From contig NZ_JAUSXF010000001.1 of assembly GCF_030816475.1 (NCBI RefSeq), forward strand, positions 1,612,001 through 1,676,000: a stretch of DNA of 64,000 nucleotides. Direction: 5' to 3'. Positions 7,370 to 15,843 of this stretch are shown one piece after another. Origin of the DNA: Arthrobacter pascens. GTDB lineage: Bacteria > Actinomycetota > Actinomycetes > Actinomycetales > Micrococcaceae. Under the pieces are notes generated by a model. That model worked only from the letters and a program-made list of their open reading frames with translations. It ran no database searches and was not told the DNA's origin. A program made the translations under genes and the position numbers. How positions within the stretch are numbered: the first letter of the stretch is position 1; every line of letters begins with the position of its first letter.

Positions 7370-8914
7370 GTGGCTTTGGGCCGGACCTACTCGGTCGCCC
7401 TCGTAGGGCTGAACGGCTACATTGTGGAAGTCGAGGCTGACATCGGGCAGACACTTCCCGCGTTTGTGATCCTGGGCCTGCCGGATGCAGCCCTGAATGA
7501 GGCTAAGGAGCGGATCCGCTCCGCAGCGAAAAACTCAGGGATCCCGCTGAGCCGGAGGAAGATCACCGCGAACCTCATCCCGGCCTCCCTGCCCAAGCGG
7601 GGCTCCGGGTTCGATCTGGCCGTCACGATGGCAGTGCTGCGGGCCGCGAATGACATCAGGCCCACAGAGCGGACGGTCTTCATCGCCGAACTGGGGCTGG
7701 ACGGGCGGCTTCGGCCGGTGCGGGGGATTCTTCCAGCAGTCATGGCAGCCGTGCAGGCGGGCTACTCCAAGGTCGTGGTGGCTCAGGCCAACCTGGCGGA
7801 GGCATCCCTCGTTCCCGGTGCCGACGTCGCGGGCTACCGCACACTGGCCCGGCTGGCCCTCGATTTCGGCGCCGACCCGCAGGAACTCGCGCTGGACTTT
7901 GACCCCGAGGATGAGGCGGATCACGGGGATGCCTCAGCTGGTCACATGAGCGTGCCGGATATGGCCGACGTCTCAGGCCAGGGCGACGCACGGCGCGCGC
8001 TGGAGGTTGCCGCGGCCGGGGCACACCATCTTCTTCTGACCGGGCCGCCCGGCGCCGGGAAGACCATGCTGGCGGAGAGACTGCCCGGGTTGCTGCCGGA
8101 CTTGGCTGACAACGAAGCCATGGAAGTCACGGCCATCCATTCACTGTGCGGCCTTCCGTCCTCCGCCGTCCAGTTACTGCGGCGTCCGCCCTTCGAAAAC
8201 CCGCATCACTCGGCCACAGCCGCCGCCATCATTGGAGGAGGCTCAGGGTTGCCCCGTCCCGGTGCCGCATCCCGGGCGCACCGTGGCGTGCTTTTCCTGG
8301 ACGAGGCTCCCGAATACGAACGACGTGTCCTGGACGCCCTCCGCCAGCCGCTGGAGAGCGGGGAACTGGTGATCCACCGTTCCGCCGGCACCGCAGCCTA
8401 TCCAGCCCGTTTCCAGCTGGTCCTTGCCGCGAACCCGTGCCCCTGCGGCAAGGCTTCGGGGAAGGGGCTCGACTGCACCTGTACCCCTATGATGCGCCGC
8501 CGGTATCTCGCCAGGATGTCCGGCCCGCTGCTGGACCGCGTGGATATCCAGCTCCAGGTGGAGCGCGTCTCCCTGGCGGACTTTGGCCAGGCGGGTTCGG
8601 AGGAGGACACCGCTTCCGTCGCACTACGCGTAAGTGATGCCCGCCGCCGCCAGACGGAGCGCCTCATGTCCCTTGGCCTGGAAACCAATTCGCAGGTGCC
8701 GGGCAGGATCCTGCGCGGCGAACTTCGGCTCCCCGCAACGGCCACAAGGATCCTTGACCATTCACTGGAGCGCGGAGTGCTCACTGCCCGGGGCTACGAC
8801 CGGGTGCTCCGGCTGGCCTGGACCCTGGCCGATCTCGCGCAGCGGGAGAGACCGGACACCAACGACGTCGGACAGGCGCTGAGCCTCCGGCAGGCTGCCT
8901 CGGCAGCGGCATGA
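7370..8914 (+). CDS. YifB/ComM-like Mg-chelatase-type AAA+ ATPase
   Basis: This 514-aa protein has an N-terminal Lon-like (ChlI) domain to about residue 170, then an AAA+ Mg-chelatase domain with Walker A GPPGAGKTMLAERLPG and Walker B VLFLDEAPEYERR, and a C-terminal region containing RGYDRVLRLAWTLADL. The family includes ComM, a branch-migration helicase used in natural transformation. It starts with GTG directly after yraN and runs into dprA, an arrangement (yraN-yifB-dprA) typical of DNA-uptake or recombination operons in actinobacteria. Whether this organism takes up DNA cannot be told from the window. Confidence 0.94.
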   Translation: MALGRTYSVALVGLNGYIVEVEADIGQTLPAFVILGLPDAALNEAKERIRSAAKNSGIPLSRRKITANLIPASLPKRGSGFDLAVTMAVLRAANDIRPTERTVFIAELGLDGRLRPVRGILPAVMAAVQAGYSKVVVAQANLAEASLVPGADVAGYRTLARLALDFGADPQELALDFDPEDEADHGDASAGHMSVPDMADVSGQGDARRALEVAAAGAHHLLLTGPPGAGKTMLAERLPGLLPDLADNEAMEVTAIHSLCGLPSSAVQLLRRPPFENPHHSATAAAIIGGGSGLPRPGAASRAHRGVLFLDEAPEYERRVLDALRQPLESGELVIHRSAGTAAYPARFQLVLAANPCPCGKASGKGLDCTCTPMMRRRYLARMSGPLLDRVDIQLQVERVSLADFGQAGSEEDTASVALRVSDARRRQTERLMSLGLETNSQVPGRILRGELRLPATATRILDHSLERGVLTARGYDRVLRLAWTLADLAQRERPDTNDVGQALSLRQAASAAA

Positions 8915-8925
8915 AGGGCAGACCC

Positions 8926-10110
8926 ATGGACAACGAACGGATCGCCCGCGCTGCCCTTTCGCGGCTGATGGAGCCGCAGGACGCTGCCGGCCTTGCCCTG
9001 GTGCAGGCCGCAGGCGCAGTGGACGCGCTGAGGATCGCCACCGGCCAGCTGGCTCCGGGGCCGGCCTTGGAGCGGGAGATCACGGAACTGCTGGCGGGCA
9101 TCGGCGGCTCGACGGGCTGGGGCGGAATGGCCGCGGCACTCAAGCGCTGGGCACCGCGGATTCCCGACCTCGCACCGGAGCGTGACCTGGCCACCATGGC
9201 GCGTCTGGGTGGCAGGCTGATCGTACCCTCAGACGGGCTGTGGCCCGCCCAGCTCGCAGACCTGGGCATCCACGAACCTATCTGCCTGTGGTGGCGCGGC
9301 CTGGAACAGCAACTGCCCGGAGCCTCCAGCTGCGTGGCACTGGTGGGGTCCCGGGACAGCACCAGCTATGGCGCCTCCGTGACAGGCGACCTCGGTTATT
9401 CACTGGCCCAGCGTGGCTTCACCGTGGTGTCCGGAGGCGCCTACGGTATCGATGCCCACGCCCACCGGGCCGCCCTGGCCGGGGGATCGGGGGCGGTGCC
9501 GACCATCGCTGTCATGGCCGGCGGCGTGGACAGGTTCTACCCGTCCGGCAACGAGGACCTCCTGCGTGCGGTCTGCAACCAGGGAGCCGTCATAGCAGAG
9601 GTACCGCCTGGGTCGGCGCCTACCCGCTACAGGTTCCTACAGCGGAACAGACTCATTGCCGCCCTGTCCGCCGTAACAGTGGTGGTGGAAGCCCGTTGGC
9701 GCTCCGGGGCGCTGAACACGGCCCACCACGCAGAAACCCTGGGGCGGGCGGTAGGGGCCGTTCCCGGGTCCGTGCACAGTGCCAACTCGGCAGGATGCCA
9801 TCGCCTGCTTCGGGAAGGAGGCGCCGTCTGCGTTACCGACGCCGCAGAAATCGCCGAGCTGGCGGCGCCCAGCGGTGAAGCACTCACCGAGCCCAGAACG
9901 GGTCCAGGGGCTGTCCATGACGGGCTGACCCTGGAGGACCTGATCCTGCTGGATGCCCTCCCGCTGAGGTCTACAAGTTCCGTGGATAAACTTTGCGCCG
10001 TCGCCGGGCTCGGCGCGGAATCCGTCCGTGCCGGACTGGGCAGGCTCGGGCTGCTGGGGCTTGCGGCCGCGGAGAGGGGAGGATGGAAGCGGGCCAGGGA
10101 ATCTTCCTGA
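8926..10110 (+). CDS. dprA: DNA-processing protein DprA
   Basis: DprA loads RecA on incoming single-stranded DNA. The Rossmann-like core is seen as VALVGSRDSTSYGASVTGDL, GFTVVSGGAYGIDAHAHR, DRFYPSGNEDLLRAV and RYRFLQRNRLIAALSAVTVV, followed by a C-terminal winged-helix-like segment. ATG 8926 is preferred because AAGGG lies seven bases upstream; ATG 8911, which overlaps the yifB stop in ATGA, is the alternative and adds five residues. The length of about 394 aa is normal. xerC follows after about 75 bases. Confidence 0.93.
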   Translation: MDNERIARAALSRLMEPQDAAGLALVQAAGAVDALRIATGQLAPGPALEREITELLAGIGGSTGWGGMAAALKRWAPRIPDLAPERDLATMARLGGRLIVPSDGLWPAQLADLGIHEPICLWWRGLEQQLPGASSCVALVGSRDSTSYGASVTGDLGYSLAQRGFTVVSGGAYGIDAHAHRAALAGGSGAVPTIAVMAGGVDRFYPSGNEDLLRAVCNQGAVIAEVPPGSAPTRYRFLQRNRLIAALSAVTVVVEARWRSGALNTAHHAETLGRAVGAVPGSVHSANSAGCHRLLREGGAVCVTDAAEIAELAAPSGEALTEPRTGPGAVHDGLTLEDLILLDALPLRSTSSVDKLCAVAGLGAESVRAGLGRLGLLGLAAAERGGWKRARESS

Positions 10111-10186
10111 GATGGGTATCCGTCGGATTCATGCAGCGGACGTGTCAGTTGCATGATTACAGGCAGAATGCTGCGAAGGTAGGAAT

Positions 10187-11113
10187 GTGGACAATCAGGA
10201 ACTGCCTCCGGCGTTGGAAGAGGCGATCCGCAATTTCGGCAGGTATCTCGAAAGTGAGCGCGCCAGATCGGCCCACACCCTGCGGGCCTACCTGGCGGAC
10301 CTCCGAAGCCTTCTGGCGTACGCCGCCTCCGAAGGCATCACTGATCTGCCCGGACTCGAGCTGGGAACCCTCCGGCGCTGGCTGGGGGCACAGAGCCAGG
10401 CGGGAATGTCCCGCTCCACCCTGGCCCGGCGGTCGGCCACGGCCCGGTCCTTCACCACGTGGGCCATGCGGGAGGAGATCATTCACACCGACCCGGCACT
10501 GCGGCTCCGGGCTCCTCGGACCGAAAAGTCGCTGCCAGGGGTGCTCCAGCCCCAGCAGGTCGCCAGGATGCTTGGCGGCCTGGCTGAGGAGGCCGCGGAG
10601 GGATCGCCGCTGGCCGTACGAAACCGCGCCATGGTGGAGCTCCTGTACGCCACCGGTTTGCGCGTCGGGGAACTGGCGGGGATGGACGTGGATGACCTCA
10701 ACCCGGACCGCCGAACCCTGCGCGTGGTCGGCAAGGGCAACAAGGAACGCACTGTTCCCTACGGTGTCCCCGCTGCGGTCGCCGTCGACGACTGGCTCCG
10801 CCGGGGAAGGCCGCTGCTCGCCAAGGAGGGCAGCGGGCCCGCACTGTTCCTGGGCTCCCGGGGCAACAGGGTTGACCAGCGCCAGGTCCGGGCCGTCGTC
10901 AGGGGCCTGCTGGAGGCATTGGGGGATACCTCCGCCACAGGGCCGCACGCCCTCCGCCACTCGGCAGCAACGCATCTACTGGATGGAGGCGCGGACCTCC
11001 GGGCAGTCCAGGAAATCCTGGGACATAGCAGCCTGGCCACCACCCAGATTTACACCCACGTATCAGTGGACCGGCTCCGGAAGAGCTACCAGCAGGCGCA
11101 TCCACGCGCCTGA
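10187..11113 (+). CDS. xerC: tyrosine recombinase XerC
   Basis: XerC resolves chromosome dimers at dif together with XerD. The N-terminal SAM-like domain (RYLESERARSAHTLRAY) is followed by the catalytic domain with Arg near residue 159 (ATGLRVGELAGMD), Lys in VGKGNKERTVP, His-x-x-Arg in HALRHSAATHLL (about 254-257), His in ILGHSSLATT and the nucleophilic Tyr in QIYTHVS. All catalytic residues are present and the length (308 aa) is normal. The start is GTG 10187 with AAGGTAGGAAT upstream. Its position after dprA supports a housekeeping XerC rather than a phage integrase. Confidence 0.93.
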   Translation: MDNQELPPALEEAIRNFGRYLESERARSAHTLRAYLADLRSLLAYAASEGITDLPGLELGTLRRWLGAQSQAGMSRSTLARRSATARSFTTWAMREEIIHTDPALRLRAPRTEKSLPGVLQPQQVARMLGGLAEEAAEGSPLAVRNRAMVELLYATGLRVGELAGMDVDDLNPDRRTLRVVGKGNKERTVPYGVPAAVAVDDWLRRGRPLLAKEGSGPALFLGSRGNRVDQRQVRAVVRGLLEALGDTSATGPHALRHSAATHLLDGGADLRAVQEILGHSSLATTQIYTHVSVDRLRKSYQQAHPRA

Positions 11114-11127
11114 ACCGCGGGTGCATC

Positions 11128-11178
11128 ATGACAGTGGGCACAGAATGACAGTGGGCGCATCATGACAGTGGGCACGGC
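11128..11178. repeat. three tandem copies of a 17-bp repeat
   Basis: ATGACAGTGGGC begins at 11128, 11145 and 11162, an exact 17-base period; the last five bases of each unit vary. The third copy is followed by CTGTCAT at 11181-11187, which can pair with ATGACAG at 11162-11168. The array lies between the convergent xerC and SDR genes, so it may act as a terminator-like or protein-binding element. Three units without distinct spacers do not make a CRISPR array. Confidence 0.85.
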
Positions 11179-11183
11179 TCCTG

Positions 11184-12080
11184 TCATGCGGGACGGGAAA
11201 GCCGCTCACATTCCTCCCACAACCGCTTCCGTGCCTGCGGATCCGAACCCATCCCGGGGGTCGGCAGCTCTTTGCGCTTAGCCCAGAACCTACCCGAGAC
11301 CCCTGCCGCCTCAGGGGAAGTAGCCAGCCAGACTGGGGTGTCGGCGGCCTTATCGGCGGAGGCACCGAAGGTATTTGTGAGCAGCCGGAACGGTCCGCCC
11401 ACGTCCTGCAGGAGCGCGGTGTCCTTAACGAGGCCCGGGTGGACGGCATTGACCACCACGCCCGTCCCGCGCAGGCGCTCCGCGAACTCCTGGGTGAGGA
11501 GAACGCGGGCGAGCATCGTAGGGGGCGTCGAGCGCATGAAGCTGTATTTGCCCTTGGCAGTCTGCAGGTCGTCGAAGTCGAGCTTCGTGGACCAGGGTCC
11601 GTTCGAATACCTGGAGGCGATGTTGACGATCCGCGACGCCCCCGATCTTCCCGGGTTCAGTTCGGCGCGTTCGGAGTCTGTGCCTTGCGCTGCGCCCTTC
11701 TTGAGCGCATCCAAGAGCAGGTTCGTGAGGAGGAAGTAACTCATCACGTTGGTGGCGAACGTGAGCTCCAGACCGTCGGCCGTCACATGGCGCTCCTTGC
11801 GGAACACGCCAGCGGCATTGACCAGCACGTCCAGCCTGTCGTGGCGGGAAAGGAACTCATGCCCGGCGGTGCGAATGGATGCCTGGCTGGAGAGGTCGCA
11901 CGTTAGCGGCTCCAGTTTCGCCCCGGGGACGGACGCACGAACGTCCCGCAGAGCGTCTTCGACTCGAGCCTGTGAGCGTCCAACAACCACCACCGTCCCG
12001 CCTTCGCGTGCCAGCGCCGCAGCGATCGCTTTTCCGAGTCCACCGGTGGAGCCCGTCACGAGCGCCACTCGACCATCCAT
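11184..12080 (-). CDS. short-chain dehydrogenase-like protein with altered active site
   Basis: The N-terminus has the Rossmann nucleotide-binding motif LVTGSTGGLGKAIA, then NVMSYFLLTNLL and the active-site-region Ser in RIVNIASRYS. Overall it resembles the retinol-dehydrogenase-like SDR branch (298 aa). Where the family has YxxxK, this protein reads STPPTMLARVLLT, so both the catalytic Tyr and Lys appear replaced (Thr and Met). It may therefore be inactive or have a non-catalytic role, or the gene may carry a local sequence change. The ATG at 12080 is chosen because the nucleotide-binding strand follows at once; the frame extends to 12194 without conservation. The neighbours give no functional clue. 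Confidence 0.82.
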   Translation of the reverse strand: MDGRVALVTGSTGGLGKAIAAALAREGGTVVVVGRSQARVEDALRDVRASVPGAKLEPLTCDLSSQASIRTAGHEFLSRHDRLDVLVNAAGVFRKERHVTADGLELTFATNVMSYFLLTNLLLDALKKGAAQGTDSERAELNPGRSGASRIVNIASRYSNGPWSTKLDFDDLQTAKGKYSFMRSTPPTMLARVLLTQEFAERLRGTGVVVNAVHPGLVKDTALLQDVGGPFRLLTNTFGASADKAADTPVWLATSPEAAGVSGRFWAKRKELPTPGMGSDPQARKRLWEECERLSRPA

Positions 12081-12449
12081 TGACGTCACGGCCGTCGACC
12101 AGCCATGAAAGGGCCGACGATCACTAGTGATCCACAAAGCAGTGGTGATCCACAAAACCGAATTCGCATACCCGCCATGGCAGTCATGGTACATCCGGCG
12201 TCATGAGAAAGCCCGCGCATGGTGACCGGGGTAATTGCACTGGCGTAATTAGGCGGCGTACGGCACAATAAGAGTCACGTCCGGCAACTTTCAAGTGTCG
12301 CTTGAAGCTCTATGCTTCGCCCGTCATGGCTAGTCCGGACACAGCTTAATAGACAGTCAGGGATCAGAGCCGTGAGGGAGACGGCGCAGGACAGTTCCAT
12401 CCAGGCAGAGGTCGTTGGGGAAGACGTACCTACAGCTATGGAGGATGGA
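12081..12449. other. divergent intergenic region with a short palindrome
   Basis: This 369-base stretch separates the SDR gene (minus) from the DUF3145 gene (plus). I see no convincing coding region. It contains the inverted repeat TTCAAG-N5-CTTGAA at 12290-12306 and two GTAATT words near 12230-12250, which may be regulator or promoter elements for either gene. Confidence 0.5.
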
Positions 12450-12953
12450 ATGTCTGTTGCAATGACCCGCGGTGTGTTGTTCGTGCACTCGGCCCCGACT
12501 GCACTGTGCCCGCATGTGGAGTGGGCCATCGGATCCGTCGTGGACAAGCGGACGGATCTTGAGTGGACCCCTCAGCCTGCCGCGCCCGGGATGTTCCGGG
12601 CCGAGCTCTCCTGGACGGGCACTCCGGGGACAGGTTCGCAGCTTGCCTCCGCCCTCCGCGGCTGGGCGCACCTCCGCTATGAGGTCACCGAGGAACCGAG
12701 CCAGGGCGTCGATGGTGGCCGATGGTCGCACACCCCTGAGCTTGGGATCTTTCATGCCGTAACGGACGTCCACGGCAACATCATGGTGTCAGAGGACAGG
12801 ATCCGCTACGCCTACGAGTCCGGCGCGGGGGATCCCTCCGCCGTCTACCATGAGCTGTCCCTCGCGCTCGGAGAGGCCTGGGACGAAGAGCTCGAGCCGT
12901 TCCGGCATGCTGCCGAGGGTGCTCCGGTGCGCTGGCTGCACCAGGTGGTCTGA
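12450..12953 (+). CDS. DUF3145 family protein
   Basis: A 167-aa protein with the conserved opening TRGVLFVHSAPTALCPHVEW and further conserved parts RAELSWTGTPGTGSQLASAL and LRYEVTEEPS. DUF3145 is restricted to actinobacteria and has no known function; it is often found next to fatty acid synthesis genes, as here, where it converges on fabF. The ATG at 12450 is chosen for GGAGG at 12440-12444. The frame is open upstream to 12312 but that part shows no family features. Confidence 0.88.
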   Translation: MSVAMTRGVLFVHSAPTALCPHVEWAIGSVVDKRTDLEWTPQPAAPGMFRAELSWTGTPGTGSQLASALRGWAHLRYEVTEEPSQGVDGGRWSHTPELGIFHAVTDVHGNIMVSEDRIRYAYESGAGDPSAVYHELSLALGEAWDEELEPFRHAAEGAPVRWLHQVV

Positions 12954-13009
12954 CCGCCGTCGTTTTCCGGCCCCTGGCCGGGTGGCCACCACTGTAAGAC
13001 TCCATAGCA

Positions 13010-13047
13010 AAAGAGGAGGCACCGCCAACCGGCGGTGCCTCCTCTTT
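13010..13047. terminator. bidirectional intrinsic terminator between DUF3145 gene and fabF
   Basis: A perfect 17-bp stem (13010-13026 with 13031-13047) with the four-base loop AACC ends in TTT on the plus strand and has A residues before it, so it also ends in T on the minus strand. It lies between two convergent genes and probably serves both. Confidence 0.88.
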
Positions 13048-13057
13048 GTGTGGGGTG

Positions 13058-14293
13058 CTAGACGCTGCGGACAGCGATCACGGCGTTGTGTCCGCCGAAG
13101 CCGAACGAGTTGCTCAGGGCCACGATGTGCCCGGCCGGCAGGTCACGCGCGGAGGTGACGACGTCGAGCGGGATCTCCGGATCCTGGTTTTCGAGGTTGA
13201 TCGTGACCGGAGCTTTGCGTTCGTAGACAGCGAGTACCGTGAGGACGGCTTCCACAGCGCCCGAGGCACCCAGAAGGTGGCCCATCTGGGACTTCGTGGC
13301 CGAGACTGCCACATGGTCGATATGGCTGCCCAGGGCGGCACGCAGCGCGGTGTACTCCGGCTTGTCACCCACGGGAGTGGAGGTGGCATGCGCATTGACG
13401 TGCACCACGTCTTCGGCCTGGATCCGGCCATCGAACATGGCAGCTTTGAGCGCCCGGGTTGCGCCGAGGCCTTCGGGGTCCGGGGCCGTGATGTGGTACG
13501 CGTCCGCTGTGACCGACGTGCCGGCGAGTTCGCCATAGATGCGGGCGCCGCGTGCAAGGGCATGCTCCTCGGCCTCGAGGACCAGCGCACCGGCGCCTTC
13601 GCCCATGACAAAGCCGTCACGGCCGAGGTCGTACGGACGCGAAGCGCCCTGCGGATCATCATTGCGGCGGGAGAGTGCCTGCATCGAGGCGAACGCCGCG
13701 AGGGGCATCGGGTGGATGGCTGCCTCGGCGCCACCGCACATGACGACGTCGGCCTTGCCCGAGCGGATCATGTCCAGGCCGAGGTGAAGGGCTTCCGTTC
13801 CGGAAGCGCAGGCTGAAACGGGGGTGTGCGCGCCGGCACGGGCGCCGAGGTCAAGGCTGACGGCCGCCGCGACGCCGTTAGGCATCAGCATGGGCACAGT
13901 CATGGGCAGAACGCGCCGCGGTCCCTTTTCCTTCAGGGTGTCCCACGCGTCCAGGAGGGTCCAGACGCCGCCGATGCCGGTGGCGAAGGCAACAGCCAGG
14001 CGGTCGTGGTCGATTTCCGTGATGCCGGAGTCCGCCCAGGCCTCACGGGAGGCGATCACGCCGAACTGGGTGGACGGATCCATCCGCTTGGCCTCGACGC
14101 GGCCCAGGACATCGAGGGCGGGAGTGCTGCACCGTGCGGCGAAGTGGACCGGAAGTTCATACTTGGCAACCCAGTCGTCTTCCAGGGTGCGGGCACCGGA
14201 GACCCCCTTAAGCGCGTTCTTCCACATAGTGGGTACGTCGCCGCCGATGGGCGTGGTGGCACCCAGACCGGTAATGACTACTTTGCGTGTCAT
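13058..14293 (-). CDS. fabF: beta-ketoacyl-ACP synthase II
   Basis: FabF extends acyl chains by condensing acyl-ACP with malonyl-ACP. The 411-aa thiolase-fold protein starts MTRKVVITGLGATTPIG, has the catalytic Cys in VSACASGTEALHLG, and the two His residues in VNAHATSTPVGD and SNSFGFGGHNAV (the last His ends the family's usual GFGGHN motif). It is last in the minus-strand order fabD-fabH-acpP-fabF, after which a strong terminator follows. Confidence 0.96.
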   Translation of the reverse strand: MTRKVVITGLGATTPIGGDVPTMWKNALKGVSGARTLEDDWVAKYELPVHFAARCSTPALDVLGRVEAKRMDPSTQFGVIASREAWADSGITEIDHDRLAVAFATGIGGVWTLLDAWDTLKEKGPRRVLPMTVPMLMPNGVAAAVSLDLGARAGAHTPVSACASGTEALHLGLDMIRSGKADVVMCGGAEAAIHPMPLAAFASMQALSRRNDDPQGASRPYDLGRDGFVMGEGAGALVLEAEEHALARGARIYGELAGTSVTADAYHITAPDPEGLGATRALKAAMFDGRIQAEDVVHVNAHATSTPVGDKPEYTALRAALGSHIDHVAVSATKSQMGHLLGASGAVEAVLTVLAVYERKAPVTINLENQDPEIPLDVVTSARDLPAGHIVALSNSFGFGGHNAVIAVRSV

Positions 14294-14454
14294 GGGATCA
14301 CTCTCTGTCGGTGGGCAGGCCGTATCCGGTTGCTTCCGGCGGTCCCGCGTGTGGGGTGTGCGGCATCTGGCTGCCGGGGTGGATGCGGTGGACTGCCGGC
14401 CCGGTGAAAATCGGCACCGGCAGTCCAGCCGGCCGTAAGTGGCCGGGGCCCGAA

Positions 14455-14700
14455 TTAGGCCTGTGCGCCGGCGATGAAGCTGACGGCGTCGCCGACGGTC
14501 TTGAGGTTCTTGACCTCTTCGTCGGGGATGCGCACGCCGAACTTCTCTTCAGCGTTGACCACGATTGTCATCATCGAGATGGAGTCGATGTCCAGGTCCT
14601 CAGTGAAGGACTTGTCCGGCTCGACAGCCTCCGGGGCCAGGCCGGTCTCTTCGTTGACGATTTCAGCCAAGCCGGCCAGGATCTCTTCGTTGCTAGCCAT
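14455..14700 (-). CDS. acpP: acyl carrier protein
   Basis: An 81-aa acidic protein. The phosphopantetheine attachment Ser is in EDLDIDSISMMTIV, close to the usual DSL motif with Ile in place of Leu. It carries growing fatty acids between the Fab enzymes. The upstream sequence AAAAGGAGCCATCA is a strong ribosome-binding site before the ATG. It lies between fabH and fabF, with gaps of about 80 and 160 bases, the usual order in actinobacteria. Confidence 0.95.
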   Translation of the reverse strand: MASNEEILAGLAEIVNEETGLAPEAVEPDKSFTEDLDIDSISMMTIVVNAEEKFGVRIPDEEVKNLKTVGDAVSFIAGAQA

Positions 14701-14781
14701 TGATGGCTCCTTTTCTTGTTATTGCCGGCGGGGGCTGCCGGAAACGGTGCAGACCGCGGATGCGGTCTGTGTGGGGCGTTC

Positions 14782-15843
14782 CTAAGGAAGGACGATTACC
14801 TGGGCGCCGAAGACCAGGCCGGCGCCGAAGCCGATCTGGAGCGCCAGGCCGCCGCTGAGTCCGGGGTTTTCCTGGAGCAGGCGGTGGGTGGCAAGGGGGA
14901 TGGAGGCGGCTGAGGTGTTTCCCGCGTCGGCGATATCCCGGGCAACTGTAACGGTTTCGGGAAGCTGCAGCTTCTTAACCATCTCATCGATGATGCGCAT
15001 GTTTGCCTGGTGGGGGATGAAAGCCACGAGCTCCTCGGCCCGGATCCCGGCGGCGTCGAGAGCCTGCTGGGCGACCTTGGCCATTTCCCACACCGCCCAG
15101 CGGAAGACCGTCTGGCCGTCCTGGCGGAGGGTGGGCCAGAGGTCCTGCGCCGCGGAAATGATGGCCTGGTCGTCTGACTCGTCGGCCTGACGGGCGGAGG
15201 TGCTGAGGTCGCGCACATCAAGCATGGAGCGTGTCATGCCGATGGCATCCCACTTGCTGCCGTCCGAGCCCCACACGGACGGGCCGATTCCCGGAGTGTC
15301 CGAGGGGCCGATCACCACGGCGCCGGCGCCGTCACCGAGCAGGAATGAGATGGTCCGCTCATGGTTGTCGATGACGTCGGAGAGCTTTTCGGCTCCAACC
15401 ACCAGGACGTAGTCGGCGGCACCTGAGCGGACCAGCGCGTCGCCCTGTGCAATGCCGTAGCAGTACCCGGCGCAGGCGGCCGAGATGTCAAAGGCCGGGG
15501 CCGGAGTGGCGCCGATGCGGTCGGCCAGGCTGGCGGCCGCCGACGGTGTTGCATAGGGATGCGTCACCGTGGAGACGATGACTGCCCCCAGCTGGGAAGC
15601 CTCGATTCCTGCCTTCTGGAGTGCCTCCCGCGCCGCACCTTCAGCCATGTCAATGACGCTGACTTCGGCAGGGGCCCGGTGGCGGGTAATGATGCCGGTG
15701 CGCTGGCGGATCCATTCGTCCGAGGAATCGATCCACTGGCAGACGTCGTCATTGGTGACGATGATTTCGGGCCGGTAGGCGCCGATGCCGAGGACCCGGG
15801 TGTTCTCGTTGACGGGGGCCTGTTTCAGTGTGGGAACGCTCAT
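14782..15843 (-). CDS. fabH: beta-ketoacyl-ACP synthase III
   Basis: FabH starts fatty acid synthesis by condensing acyl-CoA with malonyl-ACP; in this group branched acyl-CoA primers are expected. The 353-aa protein shows RVLGIGAYRPE, SDEWIRQRTGI, the catalytic Cys in DISAACAGYCYGIA, His in FIPHQANMRIIDEM and Asn in DAGNTSAASIP. Its ATG overlaps the fabD stop by four bases, so the two are translationally coupled. Confidence 0.96.
   Translation of the reverse strand: MSVPTLKQAPVNENTRVLGIGAYRPEIIVTNDDVCQWIDSSDEWIRQRTGIITRHRAPAEVSVIDMAEGAAREALQKAGIEASQLGAVIVSTVTHPYATPSAAASLADRIGATPAPAFDISAACAGYCYGIAQGDALVRSGAADYVLVVGAEKLSDVIDNHERTISFLLGDGAGAVVIGPSDTPGIGPSVWGSDGSKWDAIGMTRSMLDVRDLSTSARQADESDDQAIISAAQDLWPTLRQDGQTVFRWAVWEMAKVAQQALDAAGIRAEELVAFIPHQANMRIIDEMVKKLQLPETVTVARDIADAGNTSAASIPLATHRLLQENPGLSGGLALQIGFGAGLVFGAQVIVLP

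Noticed and set aside
10187..11113. phage integrase marking an integrated element
   Set aside because: The gene follows dprA in the usual chromosomal order and there is no tRNA target or phage gene around it, so XerC is the better call.
9993..11165. 390-aa open frame overlapping xerC in another frame
   Set aside because: Arg/Pro/Ser-rich sequence without motifs; the xerC frame has all catalytic residues.
11128..11178. possible CRISPR array
   Set aside because: Units are only 17 bases, directly adjacent, with no spacers and no cas genes nearby.
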